Origin: Sulfolobales archaeon
Lineage (GTDB): Archaea; Thermoproteota; Thermoprotei_A; Sulfolobales; NBVN01
Length of the DNA: 33,678 bases
Assembly (NCBI GenBank): GCA_025058345.1
Contig: JANXEN010000002.1
Location: 1 to 33,678 of the forward strand
Reading direction: 5' to 3'
Part shown: positions 1 to 9,533 of the stretch, one piece after another
Layout: every line of letters starts with the position of its first letter
How positions within the stretch are numbered: the stretch's first letter is position 1
Position numbers and translations under genes: made by a program
The notes under the pieces: model-generated
Databases searched by the model: none
What the model saw: only the letters and a program-made list of their open reading frames with translations
What the model was told of the DNA's origin: nothing

Positions 1-609
1 TCAATTCTATTTTATAGATTCATACATAATGAAGCCATGGTTCGACAAACATCATCTTACCTTTCAATTCTATTTTATAGATTCAGGAGGATGGAAGAGG
101 AGGGTTTAATAGAGTTTAATAAAGAGTTGTCTTTCAATTCTATTTTATAGATTCTTTAGTCAGTCCTTCTGAAGTAAGCTAGTACTATGCCGATAACTTT
201 CAATTCTATTTTATAGATTCGCGGCAGAGTTATTGAGTACGAATATACAACGAGTGAACATTCTTTCAATTCTATTTTATAGATTCTAAAGAATATTGTT
301 GTGAGTGATATAAAGATTGAGGTATTCCTTTCAATTCTATTTTATAGATTCATACAATTGCGGAACGGCTCAAGAATTTCAGAAGCCGTGCCTTTCAATT
401 CTATTTTATAGATTCTTCCACCCACCCTAAACAACATGGGTAAAAACCTCTGTGGCTTTCAATTCTATTTTATAGATTCTATATAAACTCGGTAGTATGT
501 AAGAAATTGAGTGAGAGTATGCTTTCAATTCTATTTTACAGATTCCGAAAGACTGAAAGCAAAAGGATTTAAGGTGGCTTAAAAACTTTCAATTCTATTT
601 TACAGATTC
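1..609 (-). CRISPR. CRISPR array, 10 repeats (first one cut by window edge), 9 spacers
   Basis: A 24-nt repeat, beginning CTTTCAATTC and ending ATAGATTC on the plus strand, recurs at 61, 131, 197, 263, 328, 392, 456, 522 and 586; a tenth copy lacking its first three bases occupies 1-21. Spacers are unique and 39-46 nt long. On the minus strand the repeat ends in ATTGAAAG, the 8-nt sequence known as the 5' handle of crRNAs in crenarchaeal type I/III systems, so the array is read leftwards and the leader lies to the right of 609. The copies at 522 and 586 carry T to C at repeat position 18 (plus strand). No cas gene is in the window, so the subtype cannot be fixed. The array continues beyond the left edge. 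Confidence 0.97.
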
Positions 610-760
610 TGTATTTTGGGTCTCTATTAGTAGATTCGTGTTGTGTTTTTGTTTATCATTATTATTTACTTGTTTTTTGTTTTTAAGTTTTTTGTTTACA
701 TGGGTGTGTTATTTGTTTTTCCTTGACTATGTTCTTAGGCCTTCATCACCTGCTTATCCA
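610..760 (-). promoter_or_regulatory. CRISPR leader
   Basis: This stretch directly abuts the handle-defined upstream side of the first repeat. It contains no gene and is strongly T-rich on plus (A-rich on the crRNA strand), as archaeal leaders are. A possible box A on the minus strand, CTTAAAAAC (about 681-689), would place transcript starts near 655-660, ahead of the first repeat. The outer limit of the leader is a guess. Confidence 0.55.
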
Positions 761-761
761 T

Positions 762-786
762 TATTCCCATGACGTGTTTGGGAATA
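762..786. repeat. Inverted repeat between CRISPR leader and rpl10e
   Basis: Perfect 7-bp arms TATTCCC and GGGAATA enclose an 11-nt loop. A G-T pair and an A-T pair can extend the stem. It lies in the gene-free stretch 610-941. It could be a leader element or an RNA hairpin; nothing decides between these. I see no other structure in the rest of this gap apart from the rpl10e promoter. Confidence 0.4.
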
Positions 787-904
787 GTTTGATTTCCTAA
801 CCGAATTTCTCTTCTAAGGTAATGGAATGTCTTGTTGTAGAGATAAATCCAAGAACACGCAACGCGTTTCCCAAATAACGATTAGGGATTTTGTTGGGTG
901 TAAG

Positions 905-912
905 TTTTTAAG
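905..912 (+). promoter_or_regulatory. Box A (TATA element) of rpl10e
   Basis: TTTTTAAG is centred about 27 nt before 935. The predicted transcript would start at the GGTGGTG ribosome-binding site, about 7 nt before the ATG at 942. Confidence 0.45.
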
Positions 913-941
913 TGGTTGTTTTATTTTATAGTGGTGGTGTG

Positions 942-1457
942 ATGCCGTTAAGGCCTGGTAGGTGCTATAAGGGTCTTAAGAAGCCTCCGTATACTAGGAA
1001 GGATTATATTAGCGGTATTCCTCAGCCTAAGATAGTTAAGTTTGTTATGGGTGGTGGTGTAGGTGCTTCATGTGTCGTTAAGCTCGTTTCTAGGGAGGAT
1101 GTTCAGATAAGGCATAATGCTTTAGAGGCTGCTAGGGTTATGTCTCATAAGTTCTTAAGTAAGTACGTTGGTGACGATAACTACTTACTCATCATTAGGT
1201 CTTACCCACACCACGTGTTGAGGGAGAATAAGATGATGGCATTCGCTGGTGCTGATAGGCTTCAGGACGGGATGAGACTGTCTTTCGGTAGGCCTATAGG
1301 AACTGCTGCTAGGGTTCGTGAGGGGGATGTAGTTGCTGAGATTAGGGTTCCGGAGAAGTTCATACCTCAGGCTAAGGAAGCTATGCGAAGGATGCTTTCT
1401 AAGATAGGGATAAAGGCGGAGGTAGTTATTGAAAACTTAAGTGAAGTTAAGAAATGA
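942..1457 (+). CDS. rpl10e: Large ribosomal subunit protein L10e (uL16 family)
   Basis: This 171-residue protein begins MPLRPGRCYKG and contains the family's glycine-rich stretch FVMGGG and the GRPIGTAARV segment. L10e/uL16 is an essential component of the large subunit next to the peptidyl-transferase centre and tRNA sites. Length is normal for archaea. The ATG at 942 is chosen because the conserved N-terminus starts there and GGTG precedes it; an open frame back to 912 adds ten unrelated residues. Its stop overlaps the dph2 start (ATGA), so the two are probably co-translated. The coding strand is G/T-rich, in sharp contrast to dph2 immediately downstream. Confidence 0.96.
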   Translation: MPLRPGRCYKGLKKPPYTRKDYISGIPQPKIVKFVMGGGVGASCVVKLVSREDVQIRHNALEAARVMSHKFLSKYVGDDNYLLIIRSYPHHVLRENKMMAFAGADRLQDGMRLSFGRPIGTAARVREGDVVAEIRVPEKFIPQAKEAMRRMLSKIGIKAEVVIENLSEVKK

Positions 1458-2458
1458 AGGAATTAAGTAAATACTACACCTACGACGTAAATAAAGTTGT
1501 TGAGGAGATACGTAAAAATAATTCGAAGAGAGTTCTAATCCAACTACCGGACGGACTCAAACACTTCTCAACCACGCTAATAGACGAGCTAAGAAGCACC
1601 TTAAGAGATGTGGAATTCGTAGTTGACGCAGCCCCCATATACGGCTCATGCATCCTAAACAACAACATCAACAAACACTACGACCTAACACTACACTTCG
1701 GCCACGAACCATACCCATACACAACGAAAACCAGCAGTAAAGTCCTAACACTAGACTTCCTAAGCACCCTAACACCAAACAACGAACTACTAAACAAATT
1801 AGTAGAACTCATGAAGACATCAAACATACAGACAACAGCAATATACACAATACACCAACACAAGAAGGCAGTAGAACACGTAATAAAACACCTAGAGAGC
1901 AAAGACATAAAGGTCCTAAACAAAGGAAATAACGCAACAATCATGGGATGCTGGTTCAACGACGCATTAAAACACCTAAGCAGCACAGACAGCTACACGA
2001 TAATAGCAAGCGGCCTCTTCCACCCACTCGGGATAGGACTACTGACCAAAGGAACCAAACACATAATACAGCTAGACCTACATAGAAACGAGGTAAGGAA
2101 ACTAAACGATACCGTAGAGAAATACCTAAGAATACGCTACAGCAAGATAATGAACTCCATGGACGCAAGAAATTGGTCGCTAATCCACGGCGTAGAGGGA
2201 CAGTACAGAAGTGCAGTCAGAGAAGAGTTAGTGACGGCGTTGAAAGCTAAAGGAATTAACTTCTACGAATATCAATCAACAACCATAAATCAAGAAACCC
2301 TAAGAAACATAGACAGTAGGGACGTAGACGTCTACGTAATTACCGCATGCCCACGAATACCGATCGATGACCTCCAAGACTTCGAAAAACCGGTCCTAAC
2401 ACCTGGAGAAGCACTCATGGTCCTAAAGGAAGTTAAAGAATACATCTTCCCTTGGTAG
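1454..2458 (+). CDS. dph2: Diphthamide synthase subunit Dph2 (4Fe-4S enzyme)
   Basis: This 334-residue protein belongs to the Dph1/Dph2 family. It transfers a 3-amino-3-carboxypropyl group from S-adenosylmethionine to the target histidine of elongation factor 2, the first step of diphthamide formation, by a non-classical radical mechanism. Three widely spaced cysteines expected to hold the [4Fe-4S] cluster are visible: C66 (YGSC), C166 (MGCWF) and C299 (TACPRI). The start overlaps the rpl10e stop, giving a translation-related operon with csl4 close behind. Base use is odd: from about 1650 to 2150 the coding strand is A/C-rich and G-poor, unlike its neighbours. Confidence 0.92.
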   Translation: MKELSKYYTYDVNKVVEEIRKNNSKRVLIQLPDGLKHFSTTLIDELRSTLRDVEFVVDAAPIYGSCILNNNINKHYDLTLHFGHEPYPYTTKTSSKVLTLDFLSTLTPNNELLNKLVELMKTSNIQTTAIYTIHQHKKAVEHVIKHLESKDIKVLNKGNNATIMGCWFNDALKHLSSTDSYTIIASGLFHPLGIGLLTKGTKHIIQLDLHRNEVRKLNDTVEKYLRIRYSKIMNSMDARNWSLIHGVEGQYRSAVREELVTALKAKGINFYEYQSTTINQETLRNIDSRDVDVYVITACPRIPIDDLQDFEKPVLTPGEALMVLKEVKEYIFPW

Positions 2459-2482
2459 CAGCTAAACAACTACGTTAGACCA

Positions 2483-2488
2483 TATAAA
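2483..2488 (+). promoter_or_regulatory. Box A of csl4
   Basis: TATAAA is centred 27 nt before 2512-2513, where AGGTGAT (2511-2517) lies. Csl4 therefore probably has its own promoter and either a leaderless GTG start or a very short leader. Confidence 0.55.
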
Positions 2489-2512
2489 ACTACTAAACCT
2501 ATAGATAAGTAG

Positions 2513-3100
2513 GTGATTGTAATAACCAGAATGAAAGAGATAACTAACATGAAAGCCACACCAGGTGAGGCGATATGCGTTATAGAGGAATTCCTACCCG
2601 GTAACTGGGTATATGAGGATGACGGAATAGTCAGAGCCGCAGTAGTCGGTAAGGTCATCCCAGACCTTAGGCTAAGGACTGTAAACTTAAAGCCCCACGT
2701 AAAGATACCGCAGCTACCTACGAAGGGTGACGTAGTCTACGGCATAGTTACAGTACTCCATGATGAGCTAGCAATAATTAAAATCTTCGCAAGCGAATCT
2801 GGCAGGAAATACATCAACCCATTTACTGGAACGATACACATCACACAGGTTCAGGAAAGCTACGTCAAGAACTTCTACGAAGTCCTCGCAGTGGGGGACA
2901 TCATCAAAGCCAAGGTACTGAATAACAGCACACCATATAGCGCAGCAATCAAGGAGCAGAAATTAGGGGTAGTAATGGCTTACTGCACGATATGCGGCTC
3001 ACCCATGAGGAAACACCAATCAGATACTTTAAAATGCTCTAAATGCGGTAATGTAGAGAAACGCAAGCTAAGCGTAAATTACGGCAACATAAAGATATAG
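2513..3100 (+). CDS. csl4: Exosome complex RNA-binding subunit Csl4
   Basis: Csl4 is a cap subunit of the archaeal RNA exosome, sitting on the Rrp41/Rrp42 ring and recruiting DnaG and RNA substrates. The protein shows an N-terminal domain (GEAICVIEEFLPG), a central S1-type OB fold (about residues 75-155, GDVVYGIVTVL) and a C-terminal zinc ribbon with CTICG and CSKCG. The start is uncertain. GTG 2513 lies at the predicted transcript start. ATG 2531 and ATG 2549 are alternatives, and the family's conserved N-terminus begins near 2549. The in-frame ATA at 2522 is at the spacing other genes here use after GGTG. It follows dph2 and converges on reverse gyrase. Confidence 0.92.
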   Translation: MIVITRMKEITNMKATPGEAICVIEEFLPGNWVYEDDGIVRAAVVGKVIPDLRLRTVNLKPHVKIPQLPTKGDVVYGIVTVLHDELAIIKIFASESGRKYINPFTGTIHITQVQESYVKNFYEVLAVGDIIKAKVLNNSTPYSAAIKEQKLGVVMAYCTICGSPMRKHQSDTLKCSKCGNVEKRKLSVNYGNIKI

Positions 3101-3125
3101 TTAAGCCATCCAACGGGCGTTAAGC

Positions 3126-6100
3126 CTAACCGGAGGCAAGGTCAAGCACCTCATCACCACTCCCTAAACCCTCAACCCCCTCCAACACCGAAGCACTCCT
3201 AAGCCTTATGCTAACCACATCACTCAACAACAGAGTTAACGCATCATCCCTACTAATTAAGTTACTCCTAACTGCCTCCAAGAGGTTCTCAACCTCCCTA
3301 GTCATAGCCTCACTAACGACTTCAGGGATATTCTTAGAGAGCAGATCATGTACCTCCATACCTAACTTAGTCGGTATTAAGTATAGCCTCTTCTTAGAGA
3401 TGATTAAATAACCATGTCTAACGTTATTATCTATGGACTTCGCATAAGTGCTTGGCCTACCTATGCCTTTACTCTTCATGAGCTTAATAACGTCGGAAAC
3501 ATCCAACAACCTAACCTCAGACCCGCGTAAAACCCTAACATCCTGAGGTCTGATGACGGCATCCTCACACTTAAGGAAAGGAACCACAGCTAAGTTATTA
3601 AACACCTTTAAGAACCCCTCCTCCAACACCTCTACAGGGAACTCGAGGGCCCTCCTAGAATCACCTACCTCAGCTACATATGTGTTGTACTTCACCAAAG
3701 CCTCAGACATCTGACTAGATATAAATCTATTAAATATTAAGTTATACAGCCTGAAGTGAACCCCGCTTAACCTAGTGTATAGGTCGTTAGCCACGTAGTT
3801 GTAGACCTCACTAACGTCTATAGGCCTCGTAGGTCTAATACATTCATGGGTTCCAACACCACCCCAAGGCCTAGCCTTAAACGCCGCTGAGAGCCCCCTC
3901 CTACTTAGGAATTCCTTAGCTACCTCTATCCCAGCACCTGAGACGTGGGTGGAGTCAGTCCTGTGGTAAGTTATGAGTCCCAACTCGAAGAGGTCCTGAG
4001 CTAACTTCATAACTACGGAGGCAGGAAGTTTTAAAGCGTTGGAAGCCTCCGCAATCAACTCATCAGTAGTGAAAGGCGGTTTAGGCTGCAATCCCCTGAC
4101 CTCACTACCCACCCACCTCAACTTAATTCCATCCCTCCCAACGACCTCAACATACTTAAGTGCCTCATCCTTACTCCTAAAGAATGTGGTGAGGTAGTAC
4201 TTATCGAAGAGCCTCAGTAAGACGTTATAGCCCCTACCCTCAACATACCTTCTATAGTTACTAACCACCCAACTGAGGACAGGGGTTTGAACCCTACCGC
4301 CGCCAAGCCAGTGCTTATTGAAGTACTTCTTAAGAGCGTTACTTACCTCAAAGCCAACTAACCTATCGTCAACCCTCCTAACGACCTGAGCATTAACCTT
4401 AAGAAGATCTATATCCCTAGAGTTTCTGATAGCATCCACTAAAGCCTTCCTAGTCACTTCATGGAATTCAGCCCTCCTAATATCTCCAGCATAATGCCTA
4501 ACTGCGAGGAATACGTCGTAAGCTATTTTCTCACCCTCATCGTCAGGGTCAGTAGCTATGAATACGGTATCGACCTCCTGAGAAAGCTTCCTCAATATGT
4601 CGATTACTTTAACACTGTCCCTCAGCCTAGGCGAGCCGCATCTAGGGCACTCAACAACCCTATCAGTGAATTGGTACCCGCAGTCAAAACACCTCTTAAT
4701 CGAGGTATATACAGGTACTAAACGATCTGCATCGACCCTAACCCCATGTAAGCCATCATCAATTACTAAATCCGTCAGGTGGCCAAACGTAGGCGCTACA
4801 GAAGCCACGTAGATCTTACCGTCAACAGGTATAACGGTTTCGTAAACTACGTACTCACCTAAATACCTCCTCCCAGGACGTCCAAACATAGAGGCTATAG
4901 TCCTCGCCTTAGTAGGTGATTCAACAACAATTAACGCAGACTTAACGTTGGTGTTTAAGAAAGATGAATTACTTAACTGAGTACTCCTACTCTCTACCTG
5001 CCTCCTCTTAACCTCCTCCACATCAACTTCATCTAATCTCTTAATACTGAAGCTCGGCACATAGTTCCTCAACCTCCTCACAAAAATGTTAAGTAGATCC
5101 ATATCGTCTGCAAGAATGATCGAAAGGCCTAAGGTCATAACCCCGTTATAGAGCCTACTACTACGTCCAGAAGCCTGTATATACGTCATCACATCCGGAG
5201 ACCAAGCAACGACCTTACCGCCCTTAAACTTAAGCACGTAATCGCCTAGCACTAACTTACCATTACTGCGTAAGTAATCGCTTACGAACTCCCTAACAAC
5301 CTTAGAACTTCCAACAATAGATTCCTTAATCTCAAGTAGAGGGCCATCAACCTCTATTAAACCCCTCAGCGAATACGTAAGTAATTTAAACTTCTTAGGC
5401 GGTAAATTCCTCAACTTACGCATTAATTCGTCGGAAGCCTTAAAACCTACGTTAAGTCTAGATAACTCAGAGTAAATGTACGTAAAAGTCCTTGGATTCA
5501 GCAGTAAATTATCTAAATGAAACTCGTTCTTAGGGATACCCATGAATATGACGTTATAGATCTTTAGAGGCTCATCTAAGCCCCTAGTAAGTATTCCGTA
5601 GTAGGTAGAGACACCGACAACTATGTTTGCCTTACCACTCCTAAGCATATCTAAGGCCTTCCTAGAAGTAGCTAAGACGGCCTCAAACCCTGAGTTCCTT
5701 AAATCACTTACTAACTGCTTAGAGTAACTTAAGCCGAGGTCCTTACTCACGAAGATTAGAGTACCTCCAACCAACCTACTAAGTAAGTCCTTACATAAGC
5801 TCTCACTAAAGACGTCGTAGACCTCCACAACGTTCCTCAAGTAATCACTTATCGCCCCTACCTCAAAGCCAAGCAATTCCCTTAACACCTTAACTCTCTC
5901 ACCGCGACTCCTACCTGTAGCACTAGCAATCAGTAGCTGACCTAAACTGCCGTAGTTGATAGACTTAACTAGACTTAACGTACTCTGATATAATTCCTCC
6001 CTAAGCTTACTAACTAAACCATCATTACCTGAATACCTCGCAAAAGCTAGCTCATTCTTTAAAGAAACGACCTTCTTAGCGTGCTCTATTGACCCATCTC

Positions 6101-6758
6101 CAATACCTATACATTTAAGGATTAAGTCAACTATGGAGGAAGTCTTCAGTAACGCGTCGAAGTCATCAACAGCTACGAGATCAAGCTTCAAACCACCTAT
6201 CAACTCCTTATTCCTATGTATGAAGGTGTGTGTTACGACAGCTACGAAACTTCCTCCGATATCCCCGCCCTTAATACTATCTGAGGTGAAGAGTTTAATC
6301 CCAAACCTATTGTAGTTGCTTAACAGCCTATGCACTTGATTCATTAATTCACGAGTAGGTACTACGTAGAGAACCTTACCCCCATTATAAGCTCTATATA
6401 GAGAATAAATAAGAAGTAACGTAGTCTTCCCAACACCTGTAGGGGCTATTAAGGCGAAGCTATCGTTAGAGAGCATCCTCCTAGCCCAAGACCTCTGTAT
6501 ACTCCAGAGCTCCTTACCGCTAACCCCCTTAAAGAATTCATTAAATTCCTCCAGCTCAGACTCAACATCGAGGAAACTTAAATACTTACCTAACCTAGAT
6601 GCGTTAAGCAACCTCTCCCTAATAAGATGTTTAGAGAGGGACTCCATCCCTAAAAGATCATTAGGTGTCAAGCAATTACTGCAGGGAAGCCCTAACATCA
6701 TCCTCCCTTCATCTATGTCACCACCGCAATTAGGACATAGCCCACTGTACATCAGCAT
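3126..6758 (-). CDS. rgy: Reverse gyrase
   Basis: This ATP-dependent type IA topoisomerase introduces positive supercoils and is found in essentially all hyperthermophiles. In 1210 residues, the normal length, I see an N-terminal zinc finger (C8, C11, C26, C29), the helicase Walker A APTGVGKT (105-112) and DDFDA (198-202), and a QASGRSSR motif (about 528-535). The topoisomerase half begins near 608 with the TOPRIM VVESPTKAR. It has a second zinc ribbon (C690/C693, C704/C707), the metal site DPDDEGE (737-743) and the active-site tyrosine Y931 in ITYHRTDS. No intein is present. ATG 6758 lacks a clear ribosome-binding site; ATG 6752 is an alternative. It is transcribed alone, convergent with csl4 and divergent from pyrG. 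Confidence 0.97.
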   Translation of the reverse strand: MLMYSGLCPNCGGDIDEGRMMLGLPCSNCLTPNDLLGMESLSKHLIRERLLNASRLGKYLSFLDVESELEEFNEFFKGVSGKELWSIQRSWARRMLSNDSFALIAPTGVGKTTLLLIYSLYRAYNGGKVLYVVPTRELMNQVHRLLSNYNRFGIKLFTSDSIKGGDIGGSFVAVVTHTFIHRNKELIGGLKLDLVAVDDFDALLKTSSIVDLILKCIGIGDGSIEHAKKVVSLKNELAFARYSGNDGLVSKLREELYQSTLSLVKSINYGSLGQLLIASATGRSRGERVKVLRELLGFEVGAISDYLRNVVEVYDVFSESLCKDLLSRLVGGTLIFVSKDLGLSYSKQLVSDLRNSGFEAVLATSRKALDMLRSGKANIVVGVSTYYGILTRGLDEPLKIYNVIFMGIPKNEFHLDNLLLNPRTFTYIYSELSRLNVGFKASDELMRKLRNLPPKKFKLLTYSLRGLIEVDGPLLEIKESIVGSSKVVREFVSDYLRSNGKLVLGDYVLKFKGGKVVAWSPDVMTYIQASGRSSRLYNGVMTLGLSIILADDMDLLNIFVRRLRNYVPSFSIKRLDEVDVEEVKRRQVESRSTQLSNSSFLNTNVKSALIVVESPTKARTIASMFGRPGRRYLGEYVVYETVIPVDGKIYVASVAPTFGHLTDLVIDDGLHGVRVDADRLVPVYTSIKRCFDCGYQFTDRVVECPRCGSPRLRDSVKVIDILRKLSQEVDTVFIATDPDDEGEKIAYDVFLAVRHYAGDIRRAEFHEVTRKALVDAIRNSRDIDLLKVNAQVVRRVDDRLVGFEVSNALKKYFNKHWLGGGRVQTPVLSWVVSNYRRYVEGRGYNVLLRLFDKYYLTTFFRSKDEALKYVEVVGRDGIKLRWVGSEVRGLQPKPPFTTDELIAEASNALKLPASVVMKLAQDLFELGLITYHRTDSTHVSGAGIEVAKEFLSRRGLSAAFKARPWGGVGTHECIRPTRPIDVSEVYNYVANDLYTRLSGVHFRLYNLIFNRFISSQMSEALVKYNTYVAEVGDSRRALEFPVEVLEEGFLKVFNNLAVVPFLKCEDAVIRPQDVRVLRGSEVRLLDVSDVIKLMKSKGIGRPSTYAKSIDNNVRHGYLIISKKRLYLIPTKLGMEVHDLLSKNIPEVVSEAMTREVENLLEAVRSNLISRDDALTLLLSDVVSIRLRSASVLEGVEGLGSGDEVLDLASG

Positions 6759-6863
6759 CTAATAACCCGTATAGAAACCTATGCGACCTAATGAGTTATT
6801 AAAGCTATCCCCCAATTAACCGTAACCTCAGGTAAAACGCTTATAACCCTTTAAACTCCTTAG

Positions 6864-8495
<1,632 letters not shown>

Positions 8496-8498
8496 TTC

Positions 8499-8744
8499 TC
8501 AGCCTAAAACCTTACCCTCAATAACTAACATCGTAGTAGTAGACTTAACCTTAGATATACGTCTTATCTTATTAATCACTATTTCACGTAACGCTTCATG
8601 GGTAGGCGCTTCAACCTTAACAACTACGTCGTAGATACCGTAGACCTCGTAAACCTCCTTAACGCCATCCATCTTACTAAGTATTTGAGCAACCTCATTC
8701 TCAGCCCCTATCTCAGTATTAATTAGCACTATAGCTATAGGCAT
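8499..8744 (-). CDS. Stand-alone Lrp/AsnC-type ligand-binding (RAM) domain protein
   Basis: This 81-residue protein consists only of the beta-alpha-beta-beta-alpha-beta RAM domain of Lrp/AsnC regulators (INTEIGAENEVAQIL, GIYDVVVKVEAP, TTTMLVIEGKV); no helix-turn-helix precedes it. Such single-domain proteins are known in archaea and form ring-like oligomers that bind amino acids or modulate full-length Lrp proteins. The ATG at 8744 is chosen over an upstream frame opening at 8765 because it has GGGG six nt upstream and starts at the first beta strand (MPIAIVLIN). A box A (GTTTAAAG, about 8769-8776) fits a short leader. It converges on pyrG with a 3-nt gap. Confidence 0.85.
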   Translation of the reverse strand: MPIAIVLINTEIGAENEVAQILSKMDGVKEVYEVYGIYDVVVKVEAPTHEALREIVINKIRRISKVKSTTTMLVIEGKVLG

Positions 8745-8861
8745 ATAATACCCCAAGATAATCATAGCCCTTTAAACTAATAAACCTATCTACGAGTTAA
8801 TGGGGTTAGATGGGAATTAAACCTTAGCGATTAGGGGAATTGGCCAGCAGCAAATAAATAA

Positions 8862-8869
8862 TTTATAAG
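8862..8869 (+). promoter_or_regulatory. Box A of the rpoL-TFS cluster
   Basis: TTTATAAG centred at 8865 predicts a transcript start near 8892, exactly at the GGTGG ribosome-binding site (8891-8895). This supports a start codon within about 10 nt of that point. Confidence 0.55.
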
Positions 8870-8901
8870 TCAAGAATCTCGATTAATTACGGTGGACATC
8901 A

Positions 8902-9180
8902 ACGATAAAGATTGAAAAACTAAATAATAGCGAGCTAGTAATTAAGCTGGTGGGGGAAGACCACACTTTAGGTAACCTAATATCTAAGTACGCTCTCAAC
9001 CACCCTAACGTCAAGATAGCTGCGTACTCCATAGACCATCCATTAACTGAGTCCCCTAAAGTGGTGATAGTGACTGACGGATCTAAGAACCCATTAGAGG
9101 TTCTTAAGGAGGTTATTAAAGAGGTAAACGACACTGCAGAAAAACTACTAAAACTTAGTGAGGACTTAAGAAGTAAATGA
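8902..9180 (+). CDS. rpoL: DNA-directed RNA polymerase subunit Rpo11 (RpoL), probable non-canonical start
   Basis: Rpo11 pairs with Rpo3 to form the assembly platform of archaeal RNA polymerase. The signature GEDHTLGNLI is intact, followed by the DHPL and KVVIVTDGSKNP segments and a C-terminal amphipathic helix. The family's first beta strand (IKIEKLNNSELVIKLV) is also present in frame, but no ATG, GTG or TTG precedes it. The in-frame stop is at 8884, and between it and the strand lie TTA, CGG, TGG, ACA, TCA, ACG and ATA. GTG 8950 would delete the first strand. ACG 8902, 7 nt after GGTG (8891-8894), gives a 92-residue protein of normal length; ATA 8905 is the alternative. Its end overlaps the next gene (ATGA). 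Confidence 0.9.
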   Translation, partial: TIKIEKLNNSELVIKLVGEDHTLGNLISKYALNHPNVKIAAYSIDHPLTESPKVVIVTDGSKNPLEVLKEVIKEVNDTAEKLLKLSEDLRSK

Positions 9181-9515
9181 TTAAGGACGAAGTTAGAGTA
9201 TTGGTGGTTGACTCAATATCTAACTACTTAATTTACGTAGTTCAGAGAGGGGTTAGGGGAGTAGAGCATGTGGGTGTGTTGAAGGGCAGCTTCGAAGAAC
9301 TCCTAAATCAGCTAAGAACTACAAACCTAATTAATGAGATAAGGTATGTATCCACACCTGACGGTAAGGTATTCAAGCTGTCTGGACGCATTTACTCCGA
9401 GAACCCAGCACCAGTTAGCGATGAGTCAACGCTTTTAACAAACATAATATCTGAGGGGAAACGCATCATAGAGCTATTGAAGGAGGAGTTAAAGCTTATA
9501 ATGACTCAAAAGTAA
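9177..9515 (+). CDS. Unknown protein between Rpo11 and TFS
   Basis: I do not recognise this 112-residue protein. It starts at an ATG overlapping the rpoL stop, so it is probably translationally coupled. The N-terminal half reads as alternating beta strands (VRVLVVDS, YLIYVVQRG, VEHVGVLKG). The C-terminal 30 residues look like an amphipathic helix rich in Glu, Lys and Leu (IISEGKRIIELLKEELKLI). There are no cysteines, no signal peptide and no membrane segment. Its place between a polymerase subunit and an elongation factor suggests a role in transcription, but that is inference from context only. Confidence 0.8.
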   Translation: MIKDEVRVLVVDSISNYLIYVVQRGVRGVEHVGVLKGSFEELLNQLRTTNLINEIRYVSTPDGKVFKLSGRIYSENPAPVSDESTLLTNIISEGKRIIELLKEELKLIMTQK

Positions 9516-9533
9516 ATTAATCAATAAAGCGGG

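Noticed and set aside
1-609. Assigning a CRISPR subtype
   Set aside because: The repeat and handle fit crenarchaeal type I-A or III arrays, but without cas genes in the window the subtype is not supported.
743-749. Perfect box C (GTGATGA) on the minus strand near the CRISPR leader
   Set aside because: No CTGA box D lies within the next 60-70 nt on that strand, so no C/D RNA can be built.
1480-2168. Open frames on the minus strand across dph2
   Set aside because: They are antisense to a clear Dph2 with all three cluster cysteines; the skewed A/C composition of the gene removes stop codons on the other strand.
4461-4812. Plus-strand open frames inside reverse gyrase
   Set aside because: They are antisense to the conserved topoisomerase domain and have no protein-like features.
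8950-9180. GTG 8950 as the start of rpoL
   Set aside because: It would delete the conserved first beta strand that is still encoded in frame, and it has no suitably placed promoter relative to the box A at 8862-8869.
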